DNA from: Stenocarpella maydis
Taxonomy: Eukaryota; Ascomycota; Sordariomycetes; Diaporthales; Diaporthaceae
Length of the DNA stretch: 64,000 nt
Reading direction: 5' to 3'
NCBI GenBank assembly: GCA_002270565.1
Contig: NQMI01000029.1
Span: forward strand, 280,521 to 344,520
Below the pieces are notes generated by a model. That model made no database searches. It was given only the letters and a program-made list of their open reading frames with translations, and was not told the DNA's origin. Numbering within the stretch: the first letter of the stretch is position 1; each line of letters starts with the position of its first letter. Shown here in pieces: positions 23,901-35,700 of the stretch. The position numbers and the translations under genes were made by a program.

Positions 23901-24174
23901 ATGGAAGGCCGGCCCCAAGCGCAAGGGCGTGCTCGAGAGCGTCAGCCGGGCCCTCGGTGTTTTCATAGCTTACTACGCCGTCGAGTCGCTGGCCACGATG
24001 GCGTGGGCCGGCTGGCTGAGGAGACACCTCATGCTGTACCGCGTGTTCAACCCGCGCTTCATGATGGCGGCCATGGTGCTGTTGATCGTGGACCTGGTGG
24101 GCATCCTGGTCACGCTGACGGGCGTGAGGAGCAACACCCTCTCGATCGGGGAGGTCTTCGGCATGGCGGACTAG
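20947..24174 (+). CDS. GPI13: GPI ethanolamine phosphate transferase 3 (Gpi13/PIG-O)
   Basis: An intronless frame of 1075 aa encodes the ER enzyme that transfers phosphoethanolamine to the third mannose of the GPI core, the link later joined to protein. After a basic cytosolic N-terminus and one membrane anchor (about residues 75-100), a luminal alkaline-phosphatase-like domain shows the metal and nucleophile motifs: VVVLIDALRYDF (about 149-160), PPTTTLQRLKGLTTG, VGHLLGVDHAGHRYGP and VMGDHGMD...GDHGG (about 350-360). The C-terminal half has about a dozen hydrophobic segments, as in this family. Length matches Gpi13 rather than Gpi7 or Mcd4, whose N-termini differ. Substrate GPI-anchored proteins would include the Ecm33-like product in this window. 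Identification is firm. Confidence 0.93.
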   Translation: MPPPNPRDSAPSSGPPNYKAIAAQFAAAKRRQQVAEADTKNKDPHEEQKKAGLQQRQRAALEARRKTAYERRWAWTLGFWVWMLSIHVIGIAYFTSGFLLTRLVLDEKSSCDVSPMGGTDGKDLSILSEWKGRGTVDGGCWHPKAFDKAVVVLIDALRYDFTVPIQDDAEFHNAFPFLYETAVKSPNNAFLRPFIADPPTTTLQRLKGLTTGTLPTFMEMGSNFAGTAIEEDNLLLQLRDAGRKIVHLGDDTWDALFPEYFESNSSRSYDSFNVWDLHSVDNGVLEHIFPLLQRDRKGDWDLLVGHLLGVDHAGHRYGPAHAAMTAKLRQMDDFVRNLAEKIDDDTLLVVMGDHGMDPKGDHGGESDDEVEAALWMYSKKAIFGRTKPEFATPPATAKTRPVNQIDLVPTLALLLGIPIPYNNLGAPIEEAFAGKKGDAWNSLASAARVTAAGIHRYQASYFAARGLEHTAEAAAPAALFSKAEKVLKDDTRGKSRDLVYAAYMDYQAETLRICKSLWARFDVPSMLIGLVITGLGLVALVLYVTKDEDDDFATLDNIELDIAERQLEAEGIVADPGVPSYQTQQKKVTLAAVTGAIPGAVIGTAYAALTNAPDYRLAAAGAGIASTILVVGALLRASLVLPIPSSIWGWMAAVFTISQSIGFASNSYTIWEDSILLFFNTTFGLASALASLNIEKLTDRYFAVYHSILFVLLGRAVSFSKLCRDEQYPYCMTTYYASSASSTAATWHLAIPFSVFAILPSIIRAYYLPTRSYHGLAPTWVGYALRAALFLSAVYWTMDTADNENWATGLSEGALKVFSVYTAQVALAIAVVAGTTAFIWAPPCISILTTSTNAKRAQIAVLGYANANGARYLLLPLNIMTACIILSKPMGGGAIAIMMWQVLSLVEILDLNELTGETIGPVMLGLLGNFHFFKTGHQAVLSSIQWDAAFIPLFSIRYPWTPLLVTLNTFAGQILAAASVPLVVLWKAGPKRKGVLESVSRALGVFIAYYAVESLATMAWAGWLRRHLMLYRVFNPRFMMAAMVLLIVDLVGILVTLTGVRSNTLSIGEVFGMAD

Positions 24175-25141
24175 AACTTCAGAGGCTGGGTTGGATTCAC
24201 TGTTTGCTCTCCAAGGTATTGCATAGTCATCAAGTCCAAAATAGGCAGGCGTTAGGCTTTCATCTGTTGCATATTGGGACAACAGGGCTGTCGTGTAATA
24301 TTCTTGTCATCTGGTGGGAATCATGTGTGAGATCATAGCATGCAGCATCACAAGATCGCCAATGCACCGTTTTTCAAGAGCAGTCAGTCATACGCACTCG
24401 GCCTCTTTGTCACAGAAGAAACCCCGCTGCGTGTATAGGAGGTTTCTGACGGAGGTGAGTTGGTCATCCATCATACACCAGGACATCAGAGAGGGGGACA
24501 ACAGGGAAACGAGGACAAGACCAGAAGAAAAGAGAAGGAGAGAGTCGGAAACAAAAAAGAAGTCAGGAACCAAGTTGGCTGCGCTGACGACCGCGCCCTC
24601 TCGCTTCCAATGGCTGTGTCCAGAAATTCCTCTAAAGGAGCGCTGGGAGTCACCCGTCGCGGACGGGGCTCTTAAACCGTCTCTCGACTCTAGGCTACAT
24701 GAGTCCAGCCACGTACTGGGAGAGGGAAGAGGTCAAGCCAGGCTTCCTTTTTGGTGTCCCTACCCAGGGATCGAACCTGGCGCTGTGCTGCAGTTTGGAT
24801 GGGTCAGTCGGCTGTTGCGTGGGACTCACCCCTGCACTAGCTGGTCGGTGGATGGCTGTGGTTTTGCTGCTTCACCTGGGAGGGGAGCTTGCTGCTGTTG
24901 TTTGCTAGCGGGGCGGTTGGCTGCTGTGTGGTCCATTCACTTGTTGAGCTGGACTGCGACGCGTTGACGCCGTGGTGACGCTGGGGGGGGNGGGGGGGGG
25001 GGGGGCGCATGGGATGGGGATAGACGGGACGATGGTGACTAGAGGGAAGGAGGGCATCGTGGTCTATGTTCGATCCGCCAAAGCAGCGAGGAGAATAACC
25101 GCATCCACCAGCTCGTCTTCCCCGAGCAACCTGCCCATCTC
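24175..25141. other. Intergenic with G homopolymer and assembly N
   Basis: The convergent intergenic region contains a run of about 23 G (24983-25005) interrupted by one N at 24991, most likely an unresolved homopolymer length. A T-arm-like inverted repeat near 24770 was examined and rejected as a tRNA. No gene was seen. Confidence 0.6.
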
Positions 25142-26548
25142 CTACAGCCCATGCTCCTCCCATACCTGGTAGATCCTGTCCCTGATGGCTTCGTGGCCGA
25201 GTGTCCGTGGGTGGAACGTCTTTCCGTAGGAAGTTGGCACCCACCACATTCCATTCTGTGCCGTGGCCCCGTCGTACGCCGGTCTGAGCGAAGGGTCACG
25301 ATGTTTCGCCATGACCATGTAACAGAGAGCAAGTCCGCCCCAGTCTCGACTCTCCTGCGCCCGACCCAAACAGGCTTCGGGGTCGACCAACGGAGACAGC
25401 GGCGACAGGACCTCGTCGCTCTGATAGCTCGTCAGCTCCGGGTCACCGTTAGTCCCGTTCGGCCACGGCGTCTCGTTCCTCGCATTGTCGGGGCCCCCAA
25501 CAAGAAAAAACCAGCTATCCGTCCTGTTGTAAGCCGGCTCCACCACGCCCGCCTCGCAGAAGCGGTGTCCCTCGAACAAGCCATCATAGTCCACAAACAC
25601 CACCCTCGGCCTCGGGCCCCTGAACCGCCCCGCCACCTCCTCGACCGCCCGCCGCAGCCTCGCATTGGCGGCGCCCACCAGCGCGTTCACCCGCCGCCTG
25701 ATGGCCCGCGACAGCCTCGGCCCGCCGCGCCACACGCCCAGCGACATGGCGTCGCACGCGGCCGTCTCGGCGTCGAAGAAGCGCGCGTACCCCGTGACGG
25801 CGATGCTGAACCGTGGCCGCCTCTCCCAGGCCACGGCGTCGAGGATCTCGCGCAGGGCGGCGGCGAGGCGCTGCTCGAGGACGGGGCTGCGCACCGCGGC
25901 GTCGGCGGCCTCGAGCGCGGCCTCGCACGTCCCGCTGTAGAAGGCGTAGAAGCGGAATACTGGGTCCTGTCAGTCGCCTGCTACGGGTCCCAAGGCGGTG
26001 CATTCTGGAACATCCCGAGGAACAGAGACCGGGCAGCTGTGGCAGGGCAAAGAATGGTACTCACTGCAGGCGTTTATCACGTCGAAGAAGCCCAGGTCGT
26101 TGCCGCCCACCGAGAGGGTGACGAAGCCGAGCGGGAGCGAGGCGTCGAGGAGGTCGACCTGGCCCGGGCGTGGCGCCCCGGGGTCCCCGCCGGCCGAGAG
26201 GACGTCCGCCGTGGCGGCGCCGGCGCACGAGAGCCACTGGGAGGTGGTGTTGAGCCCCGTGGCGCTGTCGAGGTCGCGGCGGATCAGCTCCGGGTAGGCG
26301 TGCGCGCCGCGCCGGCAGCCGCCCTCGGCGGGGAGGCCGCTGCCGTCCAGGCCCGTGCCTATCCCGGCGCCGTAGCTGTCGCCGAGGGCGGCGAAGCCGC
26401 GGGCGTGGCGGTTGGTGGGCCCGCCCGTGCCGAGGGTCTGTTGGTGGTGGTGGTTGTCATGATGCGGGCTGGGGCTTCCGTCTTGGGGCAGAGATGATGC
26501 CTGACAGGATGGTATCAAGGCATACAGGATGAATGAGTAAGCTATCAT
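25142..26548 (-). CDS. Secreted SGNH/GDSL-type esterase or lipase
   Basis: Two exons (26548-26065, 25959-25142) with a 105-nt intron give 433 aa. The N-terminal signal peptide is MIAYSFILYALIPSCQASS. SGNH blocks appear in order: GDSYGAG (nucleophile Ser, block I, about residue 57), SVGGNDLGFFDVINAC (block III), and TFHPRTLGHEAIRD near the C-terminus supplying the catalytic His (block V). Paired cysteines flank the domain, as in the SEST-like secreted esterase group. Fungal homologues hydrolyse ester bonds outside the cell; the natural substrate is unknown. The gene is strongly GC-biased at third positions, which creates a long antisense open frame that is not a gene. The neighbours (GPI13, LYS2) give no functional hint. 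Confidence 0.85.
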
Positions 26549-28158
26549 GTTTGATAAGACTTGCGGTCAAGGTAATCTCGTATATCGCCGGTTCATTATG
26601 GGTGAGACCCGGGTCTCTGTGGCACAAGGCTCCCGTCGACACTTCTGTTGTAGAGGAGCGAGCGCATGAAGCCTGGAAAGTCGTCTCCTGGGCTCCTGAT
26701 GACAAGAAACCGTGACCGGGTGACACTGCGGCGCGCGTGACAAACCATGACCCAGCGGTGGCGGCCGAGGTGCGTGAGACGACGGATGGCTTCAGCCAAT
26801 CGGCTCGGCACATGGTCTCGTTCGGGCGACCTGGCGGCTGGGGCTCGCGCACACCTTATTGTCTTGGAGGGCTGCAGGTGGCAGGCGTCCTATCACCTCC
26901 AGAACTCTGTGGACTTGTCGACGTTTTTAGGGTGAGCAACGGGGGGAAGCCTTGGCTCCCACAACCGGGGAGCGAGGGAGAGATATGAGCTACGAAGTTC
27001 GAGCAAAGCAATCCGATGGATCTACACTTGGGCTAATATGGGCGACGTATTCCTCGCTCCCTACTTCAGTGATGGCTTCCGGTGCCCATTCGGCTTCGGG
27101 ACGGTCTGAGACTTGAATCTTCCCCCATCAGCAGCGTGCTCCTCACGCGTCTCTCGTGTGGAAAGTCTTGGACCCGGCAGCTTATAGCCCTTAACGCGGG
27201 GAAAGAGTAGATACACAATATGTCATCCATCTTACATTCCTATTGATTATAAGACCTAACGAGTGGAGCGCGGGGTAATGGCCCGAAATATAATCAGTTT
27301 GATGCTGCAGGTTGCGCACCACATGGCTATACGGGGTGGGGTATTGATGCCATAGCACGAGTAGAGAGTCTCTGTGCACCCGTAACCTTGAGCCCGGTTA
27401 GGGAGTGGGTGGGTTCCAACCGCATCCACGATGTGACGTACCACAAATACCATGGTCCCTCAAGATACCTAGGTAGGTATAAGCAGATGCGGAAACACCA
27501 GGGCACTTTATTCTTTTGTGACTGGGTCTGTATTGGGAGTGTTGCAGTTGTTTGTCTTGTACACTATAGTGGGAGCTAGCGGCTGCCTGTTGGCTGTGTG
27601 CTGGGGGTCCAGAGAACCCTGCGGCCACCCAGCGCATCCCAGCGCATTTAAACTCATTCTTCTCCTGTCCTCATCCAGACACCTCTCCGATCTACCACAA
27701 ACAGCACCATCCGACACAAGGCAGACACAAGAACACAATGCACGTCTCCATCGCGCAGAAATAGTGAAGGAGATATGAGGCAGCGCTAAGTACGGAATAT
27801 CCTGGACACAGACCTCAGCCATGGAAGCAAGGTCAATCAAGGCGCATCACCCCTGCTGCGCAACGGTGGTCCAGTGTAAGCTGCACCAATTGACCAGTAA
27901 GCGTGCGGCGGCAGAACCCCGCGTGCCTAGCTCGAGCAGGTATGGAGTACGTACGTACCGCTCCACCGTGGTCCCTCCGCGGTCGGAAGAAGGCGCGCCA
28001 TGCCTGACAGGGGTTGGGATTTCAAGATCTGCAACCGACTCTTTTGCGCGGCATGTAGGTTAGTCATGCTAGTTACTGTTAAACTTTTGGGCGACGAGGT
28101 CGTCAGTCACAATTTTCCCTTCCTAATTGCCCTCACCTCCACTTGCGATCCTCACACC
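26549..28158. other. Divergent intergenic region, no gene seen
   Basis: This lies between the divergent starts of the SGNH esterase and LYS2. Only short overlapping frames occur and no conserved product was recognised. It presumably contains both promoters. Confidence 0.5.
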
Positions 28159-31100
28159 ATGCCGTCGCCGCCGCTCCCAGACCCCACAGAAGACCTCGAC
28201 TGGTCGGGCTTTGCCGGCCCCATCCACGAGCGCTTCAGGGCCTCCGCCGAGGCGAACCCGGACAGTACCTGCATTGTCGAGACCAAGACGTCCACCGCCC
28301 CCGAGAGGGCCTTCACCTACCGCCAGATCTACGAGGCGTCCAACGTGCTCGCACACTACCTGCATGATGCGGGCATCACGAATGGGGATGTCGTCATGAT
28401 CTGGGCGCACCGGTCCGTGGACCTGGTCGTGTGCATCATGGGGACACTGGTAAGTCCGCCCCAGGCTCACTTGGACGCCCGTGAACTCATGTTGGCCAAA
28501 TCTCCAGGCATCCGGGGCTACCATGACAGTGCTGGATCCGGCATATCCTCCTGCCCGCCAACAGGTGAGTCACGGCCCATGACACGCGATGAGAGCGCTC
28601 TTGCAAAGCTGGCCGAAACTGAATCGCGTCACTCCCTGTGCAAGGCGACTAAAGGGTTCCATTAGGTCTATCTTGAGGTTTCCCAGCCACGAGCCCTGAT
28701 CAGGATCGGCCGGGCAACAGACGAGAACGGCCCCCTGGCCCCTCTCGTCCAGAGCTACATCGACGACTCGCTCCAGCTCAAGGCCGAGGTGCCCGAGCTC
28801 CGCCTCCGTGACGATGGCTACCTTTTCGGGGGCGAGGTTGACGGTCAGGACGTCTTCTCGGGCGCGAGGCAAAAGGCCTCGTCACCACCAGACGTACTGG
28901 TGGGCCCAGACTCGAACCCCACGCTCTCCTTCACTTCTGGGACTGAAGGGCGGCCCAAGGGTGTGCTCGGTCGGCATTACAGTCTGACCAGGTACTACGG
29001 GTGGATGGCAGAGCGTTTTAATCTTTCGTCCGAGAGCAGGTTTACAATGCTCTCTGGGATCGCTCACGACCCTATCCAGAGAGATATATTCACGCCTCTA
29101 TTCCTTGGAGCACAATTGCTGTGAGTTTCCGCAACCCCATGTCCCGGAAGCCACGGGCACCCTGTGGCCTGTTGCACCCTATTTTCCCACGAGACTTCCC
29201 TGGTTCTTTGGAAGCTGACTCCCAATGCTGCAGTGTCCCAGCGAAGGAGGACATCCAGCACGAGAAGCTGGCAGAATGGATGGCCGAGCACAAGCCGACG
29301 GTGAGCCATCTGACTCCGGCTATGGGTCAGATCCTGGTCGGCGGCGCCACGGCAGAATTCCCCAGCCTCCAGAATGTCTTCTTTGTTGGAGATGTCCTGA
29401 CGACGAGGGACTGTCGAGTGCTGAGAAGACTTGCGGTCAACGCCAACATTATAAACATGTACGGAACGACCGAGACGCAGCGAGCAGTCAGCTACTATGA
29501 GATTCCGAGCGCCGCTAAGGACCCGAGTTACCTAAACCAGCTCAAGGATACCGTCCCTGCCGGAAGGGGCATGCAGAATGTCCAGCTGCTCGTGGTGAGC
29601 CGTGAGGACAAGACCAGGATGTGCAAGGTCGGCGAGGTGGGCGAGATCTACTGCCGTGCTGCAGGCCTGGCCGAGGGCTACCTCGGAGACGAGCAGAAGA
29701 ACGCTGAGAAGTTTGTCAACAACTGGTTCGTCGACAACCAGAAGTGGGTAGAGTTTGACGCCAAGAACAGCAAGGACGAGCCATGGCGCAAGTACTACAA
29801 GGGCCCACGGGACAGGCTCTACCGAACCGGCGATCTCGGGCGATATTTGGAGACTGGAGACGTCGAGTGCACGGGACGCGCTGATGATCAGGTCAAGCTG
29901 CGCGGTTTCCGGGTCGAGCTGGGAGACATTGACAACAACCTGAGCCAGCACCCGTTGATTCGGGACTGCAAGACGCTGGTGCGGAGGGATCGAAACGAAG
30001 AGCCGACGCTGGTCAGCTACATCGTGCCCGAGGTGAAGGAGTGGCAGCGCTGGCTCTCTTCTTTCAACTACGAGGATGTCGAAGACGAGGGTGTCGAGAT
30101 GGGGACAGTGAGGGTGTATCTGAAGAAGTACAGGCGGATGCAGACCGAAGTGCGAGACCATCTCAAGTCTCGCCTGCCGGTCTACGCGGTGCCGACCATC
30201 TACATCGTGCTCAACAAGATGCCTCTGAACCCGAACGGCAAGGTCGACAAGCCCAACCTGCCTTTCCCTGACGTATCTGAGCGTACAGAGGAGGCATCCG
30301 AGGAGGACCTAAAGCACTGGGAATCCCTGACCGAGACTGAGCGCGCTGTTGCCCAGAAATGGGCAGAGCTCGTCCGCGGTCTCAACCCGAAGACGATCCG
30401 GCAGGAGCAAAGCTTCTTCGACCTTGGTGGACACAGTCTCCTGGCCCAGCAGCTCCTTCTCATGACACGCAAGGAGTTCGGTGTTGATATCTCCATCAAC
30501 CTCCTCTACGAGTTCCCAACCTTGAGTGGCTTCAGCGGCCAAATTGACAAGGTCAAGGGAGGCGCGAGCGTGGGCGTCGAGCAGGGCGACCCAGAATATG
30601 CCAAGTCATATGACGAGCTGGTTGAGATCCTGGCCGACAAGTATCAGTCGGCAGATGCGGGGGAAGCCGACAGCCTGACGGTCTTCCTCACAGGAGCTAC
30701 GGGTTTCTTGGGCGCCTACCTGATCAACGACATCCTCGGGCGGGCGAAGCCCAAGCTCAAGCTGATCGCGCACGTGCGAGGCGCCAAGAACCCCGCTGCA
30801 GCACTGGAGCGGCTACAGCGTTCGCTCCGCGGCAGCGGGGTGTGGAAGGATGAGTGGAGCTCAAGACTGAGCTGTGTCGTGGGAGACCTGTCCCAGCCAC
30901 AGCTGGGCATTGACATCCTCACATGGAAGAAGCTTAGCAAGGAGGTAGATGTCGTCATACACAATGGTGCCTCGGTCCATTGGGTCAAGCGGTATCACGA
31001 GATGATGCCACCAAATGTCCTGTCGACGATCGACGCCATGAGGCTCTGCAACGAAGGCCGGCCAAAGCGGTTCGCGTTCGTCAGCTCGACGGCTGTGCTG

Positions 31101-31931
31101 GACTCGGACCATTACATAAAGCTGTCTGAGGACTTGACCAGAACGGGACAAGGGTCGATCACGGAGGCGGACGACATGCTAGGCAGTCGGACGGGCCTCA
31201 GCACGGGCTACGGCCAGACCAAGTGGGTGTCCGAGCAACTGATCCGCGAGGCAGGGAAGCGCGGACTACGAGGCACCATTATCCGGCCGGGCTATATCCT
31301 GGGTGACGCCGAGACGGGGGTGTGTAACGTGGACGACTTCATGATCCGCATGCTGAAGGGGGTTCTGCAGCTGCAGAGCCGGCCGCGCATCATCAACACG
31401 GTCAACGCCGTGCCGGTCAGGCACGTGGCGCGCGTGGTGGTGGCTGGGGCGCTGAGCCCGATCGGCGACGGGGTGCACGTGGCGCAGGTGACGGCGCACC
31501 CGCGTCTCCGGATGAACGAGTACCTGTCGATCCTCGAGTACTACGGGTACAAGACGCCCGAGGTGTCGTATGACGCGTGGAAGGAGGACCTGGAGCGGTT
31601 CGTGTCTGCGGGGCCGATCGAGAAGGACCAGGAGCAGCACGCGCTGATGCCGCTGTTCCACTTCTGCACGAACGACCTGCCGGCCAACACGCGGGCGCCG
31701 GAGCTGGACGACCGCAACGCGGTGGCGGTGCTAAAGGCCGACGCGGACCGGTACACGGGGGTGGACGAGAGCATGGGCTACGGCGTGTCGAGGGAGGACG
31801 TCGGGCGGTACCTGAGGTATCTCGCCGAGATCAAGTACATCAGCCTGCCGTCCGAGAGGGGCCGGCCGCTGCCTGAGATCAAGGCGGACATAGCCAGCGC
31901 GAAGGCTGCGGGTGGGCGTGGGGGCGCATGA
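28159..31931 (+). CDS. LYS2: L-2-aminoadipate reductase large subunit (Lys2)
   Basis: Four exons (28159-28449, 28508-28564, 28666-29120, 29234-31931) give 1166 aa with all phases closing. The enzyme adenylates alpha-aminoadipate, loads it on a phosphopantetheine arm and reduces it to the semialdehyde in the fungal lysine pathway. The adenylation domain shows LSFTSGTEGRPKGV, the Lys2-type NMYGTTETQRAVSYYE, LYRTGDLGRY and NGKVDKPNLP. The carrier domain has FFDLGGHSLLAQQ (Ser near residue 666), and the reductase domain starts at VFLTGATGFLGAYL (about 751) with YGQTKWVSEQL as the Tyr/Lys pair. The length agrees with filamentous-fungal Lys2, shorter than the yeast protein at the N-terminus. It needs phosphopantetheinylation by Lys5. 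The 57-nt second exon is easily missed. Identification is firm. Confidence 0.95.
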
Positions 31932-32769
31932 GCTGGCTGGGTTGTGTGTGTTGTGTGGCTTGGGTTTGCGTTGCAGAGGTTTGGATAGATAGAAGGGGAT
32001 ATGGCCAAAATACAGAATAGGGTGGGGGGTGGAGGGGGGCGGCCGACTGCTTTTAAAAGCTGGCATGCATGCATACCTGGCAGTAGGTGTGGTGGTGAGT
32101 GAGAGCGCTAGATATACTCGGTACCTAGGCATGTACTCGGTATATCCTGGAGACAGGACTCCTAACCCTCCAACTGGACGGGGAAGGCTTGGCTTGATCC
32201 CCCTTTCCAGTCCGAGTTGGCCTAGCGTTAGAACCGGCAGGCTGGTGGCTCAACCCAGGACCTGGCCTGCCTTCTGTGTGCACCCGTGTGGTCTGGCATT
32301 CATGCTTATGCCACCGCACCTGCGCGGTCTCCTCAACAAGCAGGTAGACCATGCAGCAGGAGCCCTCGACAACCGACACGACAGCCCCTTCGGTCCTTTT
32401 GCTGGCGACATCCCCGGGGGGTTTAGACCGTATCTAGCAGATTAGCGGCGCTTAGAGCCAGACCACCTCCACTCTCTTACTCGATCATCATGATCATGAT
32501 AGCTGTCGGCTCTGCTCGGTTTCTCGCACTCAAGCTCCGTGTTGACCACCGCGTCTTTATTATGTTCTTGCCCGCCCCGGGTTTTGTCTGAGGGCCCCTG
32601 CTCAGCTTTGTTATTTCGAGCATCTCTCTCTTGGAGGCGTCGTCCCACCGGGGCAAGCCCTTGGCGTCACACAAGCGCTCGTTCCAAAGCTTGTTCTCCC
32701 TTTGTGTCTCCACGCACCGCGGCAATCCTCGGGCGTCACGTCACCTCCAGCCTCCCGCCGGTTCTCGCC
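31932..32769. other. Intergenic, no gene seen
   Basis: This holds the LYS2 3' region and the promoter or leader of the transcription factor. No supported frame was recognised. Confidence 0.45.
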
Positions 32770-35700
32770 ATGGACAACCGCGCCGGGACCTTGCCGGGGA
32801 CAGCGACAGCCGGCCAGACACCCACCTCCACCTCCGCTCCCACTGGCAATGCTGCCACTGCCACTGCTCCTGCCCCTGCTCCTGCTCCTGCATCGCACGC
32901 ACAATCCGTCACTGACCTGCTCGAGGCCGACTTCCAGTCCCCATCGCGCTGGCGGCATTTTCAACCCCCACAGGCACAGCAGCAGCAGCAACTGCAACTG
33001 CAACAGGAGCAATGGCAGCAGCAGGTGGCGCCGTCCGGCTCTGTGAAGAGGCGCCGCAGCAAGGTGGTTTGGAAAGTCGATGAGGGTTGCGTGAATTGCA
33101 GAGGTCGCAAGGTGAGGCAATCAACGATATCTCCCGGTGCCACGCGCTTGCACTCCTGACTGCTACTAAACTTGCACACCTGCTGTGTAACCGGCGGCTT
33201 CGCTAAGGTTCTTTTTCTTTTTTTTTTGTGCAGGTTTCGTGCCCCGGTTCGGACGTCGCTGGCGGCCCTTGCAAGGACTGTGTGAGACTCAACTACGTCT
33301 GCAGCTTCGTCAGCGCGGACCAAGGTAAGCAATCCCTCCCATGCTGTGACCCCTCTATGAGGACATCATCTCACACCATATCCACTGTCTGTAATTACAG
33401 AGAGGATATCTAGGGTCGTGCCGAACAAGGACCGGACTGAGGCCGGGTTCCCGAGGAGGCGGGCCCAAAAGGCGTGCACAGAGTGCCACATCCACAAGAC
33501 AAAGTGCTCTGGCGATCTCCCACGGTGCAAACGGTGCGAGCGCCACAACCTGGCGTGCGAGTATGTCGCGTCCAAGAGAAAGTTCTCGCACGTGGCTGGT
33601 CTACTAGAGCCAACCGAGCCACCCGGGTCGCTGTCCCAGGCCGACAGCCAGCCTGAGGGACATGTTTCTCCCAAGAGAAGGCCGTCCGACGTGGCTAGTC
33701 TGCAGCCACCGTCGCAAAGCGGCAACCAGCTCGAGGGAGTTGAGGCGTGGCCTAGTTCGTCGCAGGCCGTCAACCCTGCCCCAAAGCCATTAACATCACC
33801 TGTTGATCTAGCCGTCTCTTCGGCCCTGCCTACCCCGACCAGGCGGGCCTCTGCTGATGATCTTTACGGAGAGTGCGTGACCAACAACTACAACATGTGC
33901 TGGAATTTTGTAGCTTACTCGCTCGCAGAGCCCGTCTGTTTCGTAAAGACATACTTTGGAGGCACTTCGATGTCTTCTTCCGGCTATGGGCACCCCAGCC
34001 TTGCATGGGCATCATGCAGCGGGAATTGGTCCATGTCGAGATCGACCAAGGGCGGTTACATCCCATCATCGCCGCCGCGGTCTGTGCCATGACATCCCGC
34101 ATCGTCCACCCCGGCCAGAAACAGATCGATTTCGCCGACCAGTGCGCATATCAGGTTGACTTTTACCTCTTCCGCGCCATGGACTCGTTCCTGCGCAAAG
34201 ACCCCCACGAAAACCTCATTGTCCTCGTCTGTGCCATTTGCCACTTCTGGCACGAGAACCAGATGAGCAAGGTCTGGATGTACATGGGCCTTGCCGGGCG
34301 CCTCATCAAGGCCCTGCAGTACAACTGGGACGGCGCGGGCGAGTCCCTCATCAAACAGGAGGCCAACCGCAGGCTGGTCTGGGCGTGCTACATCCTGGAT
34401 CGCCTCTTGGCAGGTGGATTCGACGAGCATCTTGTCCTACGCGAACATGACATGCACCTGACACTGCCTGTGAGTAACGAGGTGTTGTATGAAGCCGTCC
34501 GCGCAGGAGAAACATCCGGCAAGGCCACTACCCTACCCGAACTCACCCCAAAAAGTCTGTCCCTGGATGGCTACCACCTGAGGCTTCATAGGTTGAGGCA
34601 TCACATACTGGGCGTGACAAAACGGCTCACAAGTCCAACGACTTCACACCCCCGCAGGTCTCAGCTGCAGGCTTCTCAGGTCATCGCATTGGTCAGTAAG
34701 CTTCAGATCCGGCTCACCAACTTCCACCAGTCCCTCCCGGAAGATCTCAAGTTGAATGATGCCAACACGACGCGCTTTATGAATTCGAAAGACGGCCCGA
34801 GCTTCATCATGTTGCACTCTCTCTTCTGGATCCTCCATGTGGACCTGTACCGCTTCACCATCCCGGGTATCCGCGAGGAAGCTAATCCGGAACTGTCAAG
34901 AGAACTGCCTCCCGACTTTGTCCACAAGTCACAGAGACAGGCAGTTGGCTATGCGGTCAGCCTCGCCCGATTCTGGCGGAACCTGCAGGCCATCGTGGCC
35001 AAGAGGCCCGCCATGGACGGGACCGAAAGGCTCCTCACGGTGGACCAGATGTTTGCTATTCATGTTATCCAGCCGACCAAGATATTGCTAGCCGCAAGGC
35101 AGAACCACTTGTTCGACAACCTGGAAGGAAGCACGGCACCACTTGTGCGGCACGAACCGGTCGATGATTCGGCCCTAGCGGCTCTTGTCGCCTCCAACAT
35201 GCGACTAATCCCGCCTTTCGCTCGCTTCTTCCCTCGCATCATGGATATCGTAAGCCACCACAGTCTCCCCTCTCCTCTCGACAGTGGTCACTCGCCGCTA
35301 ACCGTGCCGCCAGACCCAAGACCTGCGTGAGGCGGTCAATAACTTCACACACGGCGGTTCTTACGACAAACCCGGAGCGATAGGGTACGTACAAACACAC
35401 AATAAAGCTCCTTGCAACAAAAGTACCCGCCCCAGGTTCGAGTGCTAAAAGAATTGTATCGGCACCTAGTGCGCCCGCGGTTAAGCCATCGGCGGACTAC
35501 AGGCTGCCCGGTCCCCACTACGTCCTAGAGAATGCGCTCGTCCCGCAGGTGCCGGACCAACATGAAAAGGAGAAGCAGAGGCAGAGGAACAAGTACGCTG
35601 CGGACAACTGGCTCTCGCAAGATAAGAAACCTAGGCAACAAGAGCAATCAACATTGATGACGCCTCCCATGGCAAGGGCCCAGGAGGGGGAGGGGCCCCT

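Noticed and set aside
24756..24850. Possible minus-strand tRNA with a CCAGG-TTCGATC-CCTGG arm
   Set aside because: The T arm is good and an A-box-like word exists, but no acceptor pairing, D stem or anticodon stem of proper length could be built.
25151..26497. Long plus-strand open frame (448 codons) over the esterase
   Set aside because: It is antisense to a well-supported SGNH hydrolase and arises from its strong third-position GC bias; its translation is Arg/Ala/Gly-rich without domains.
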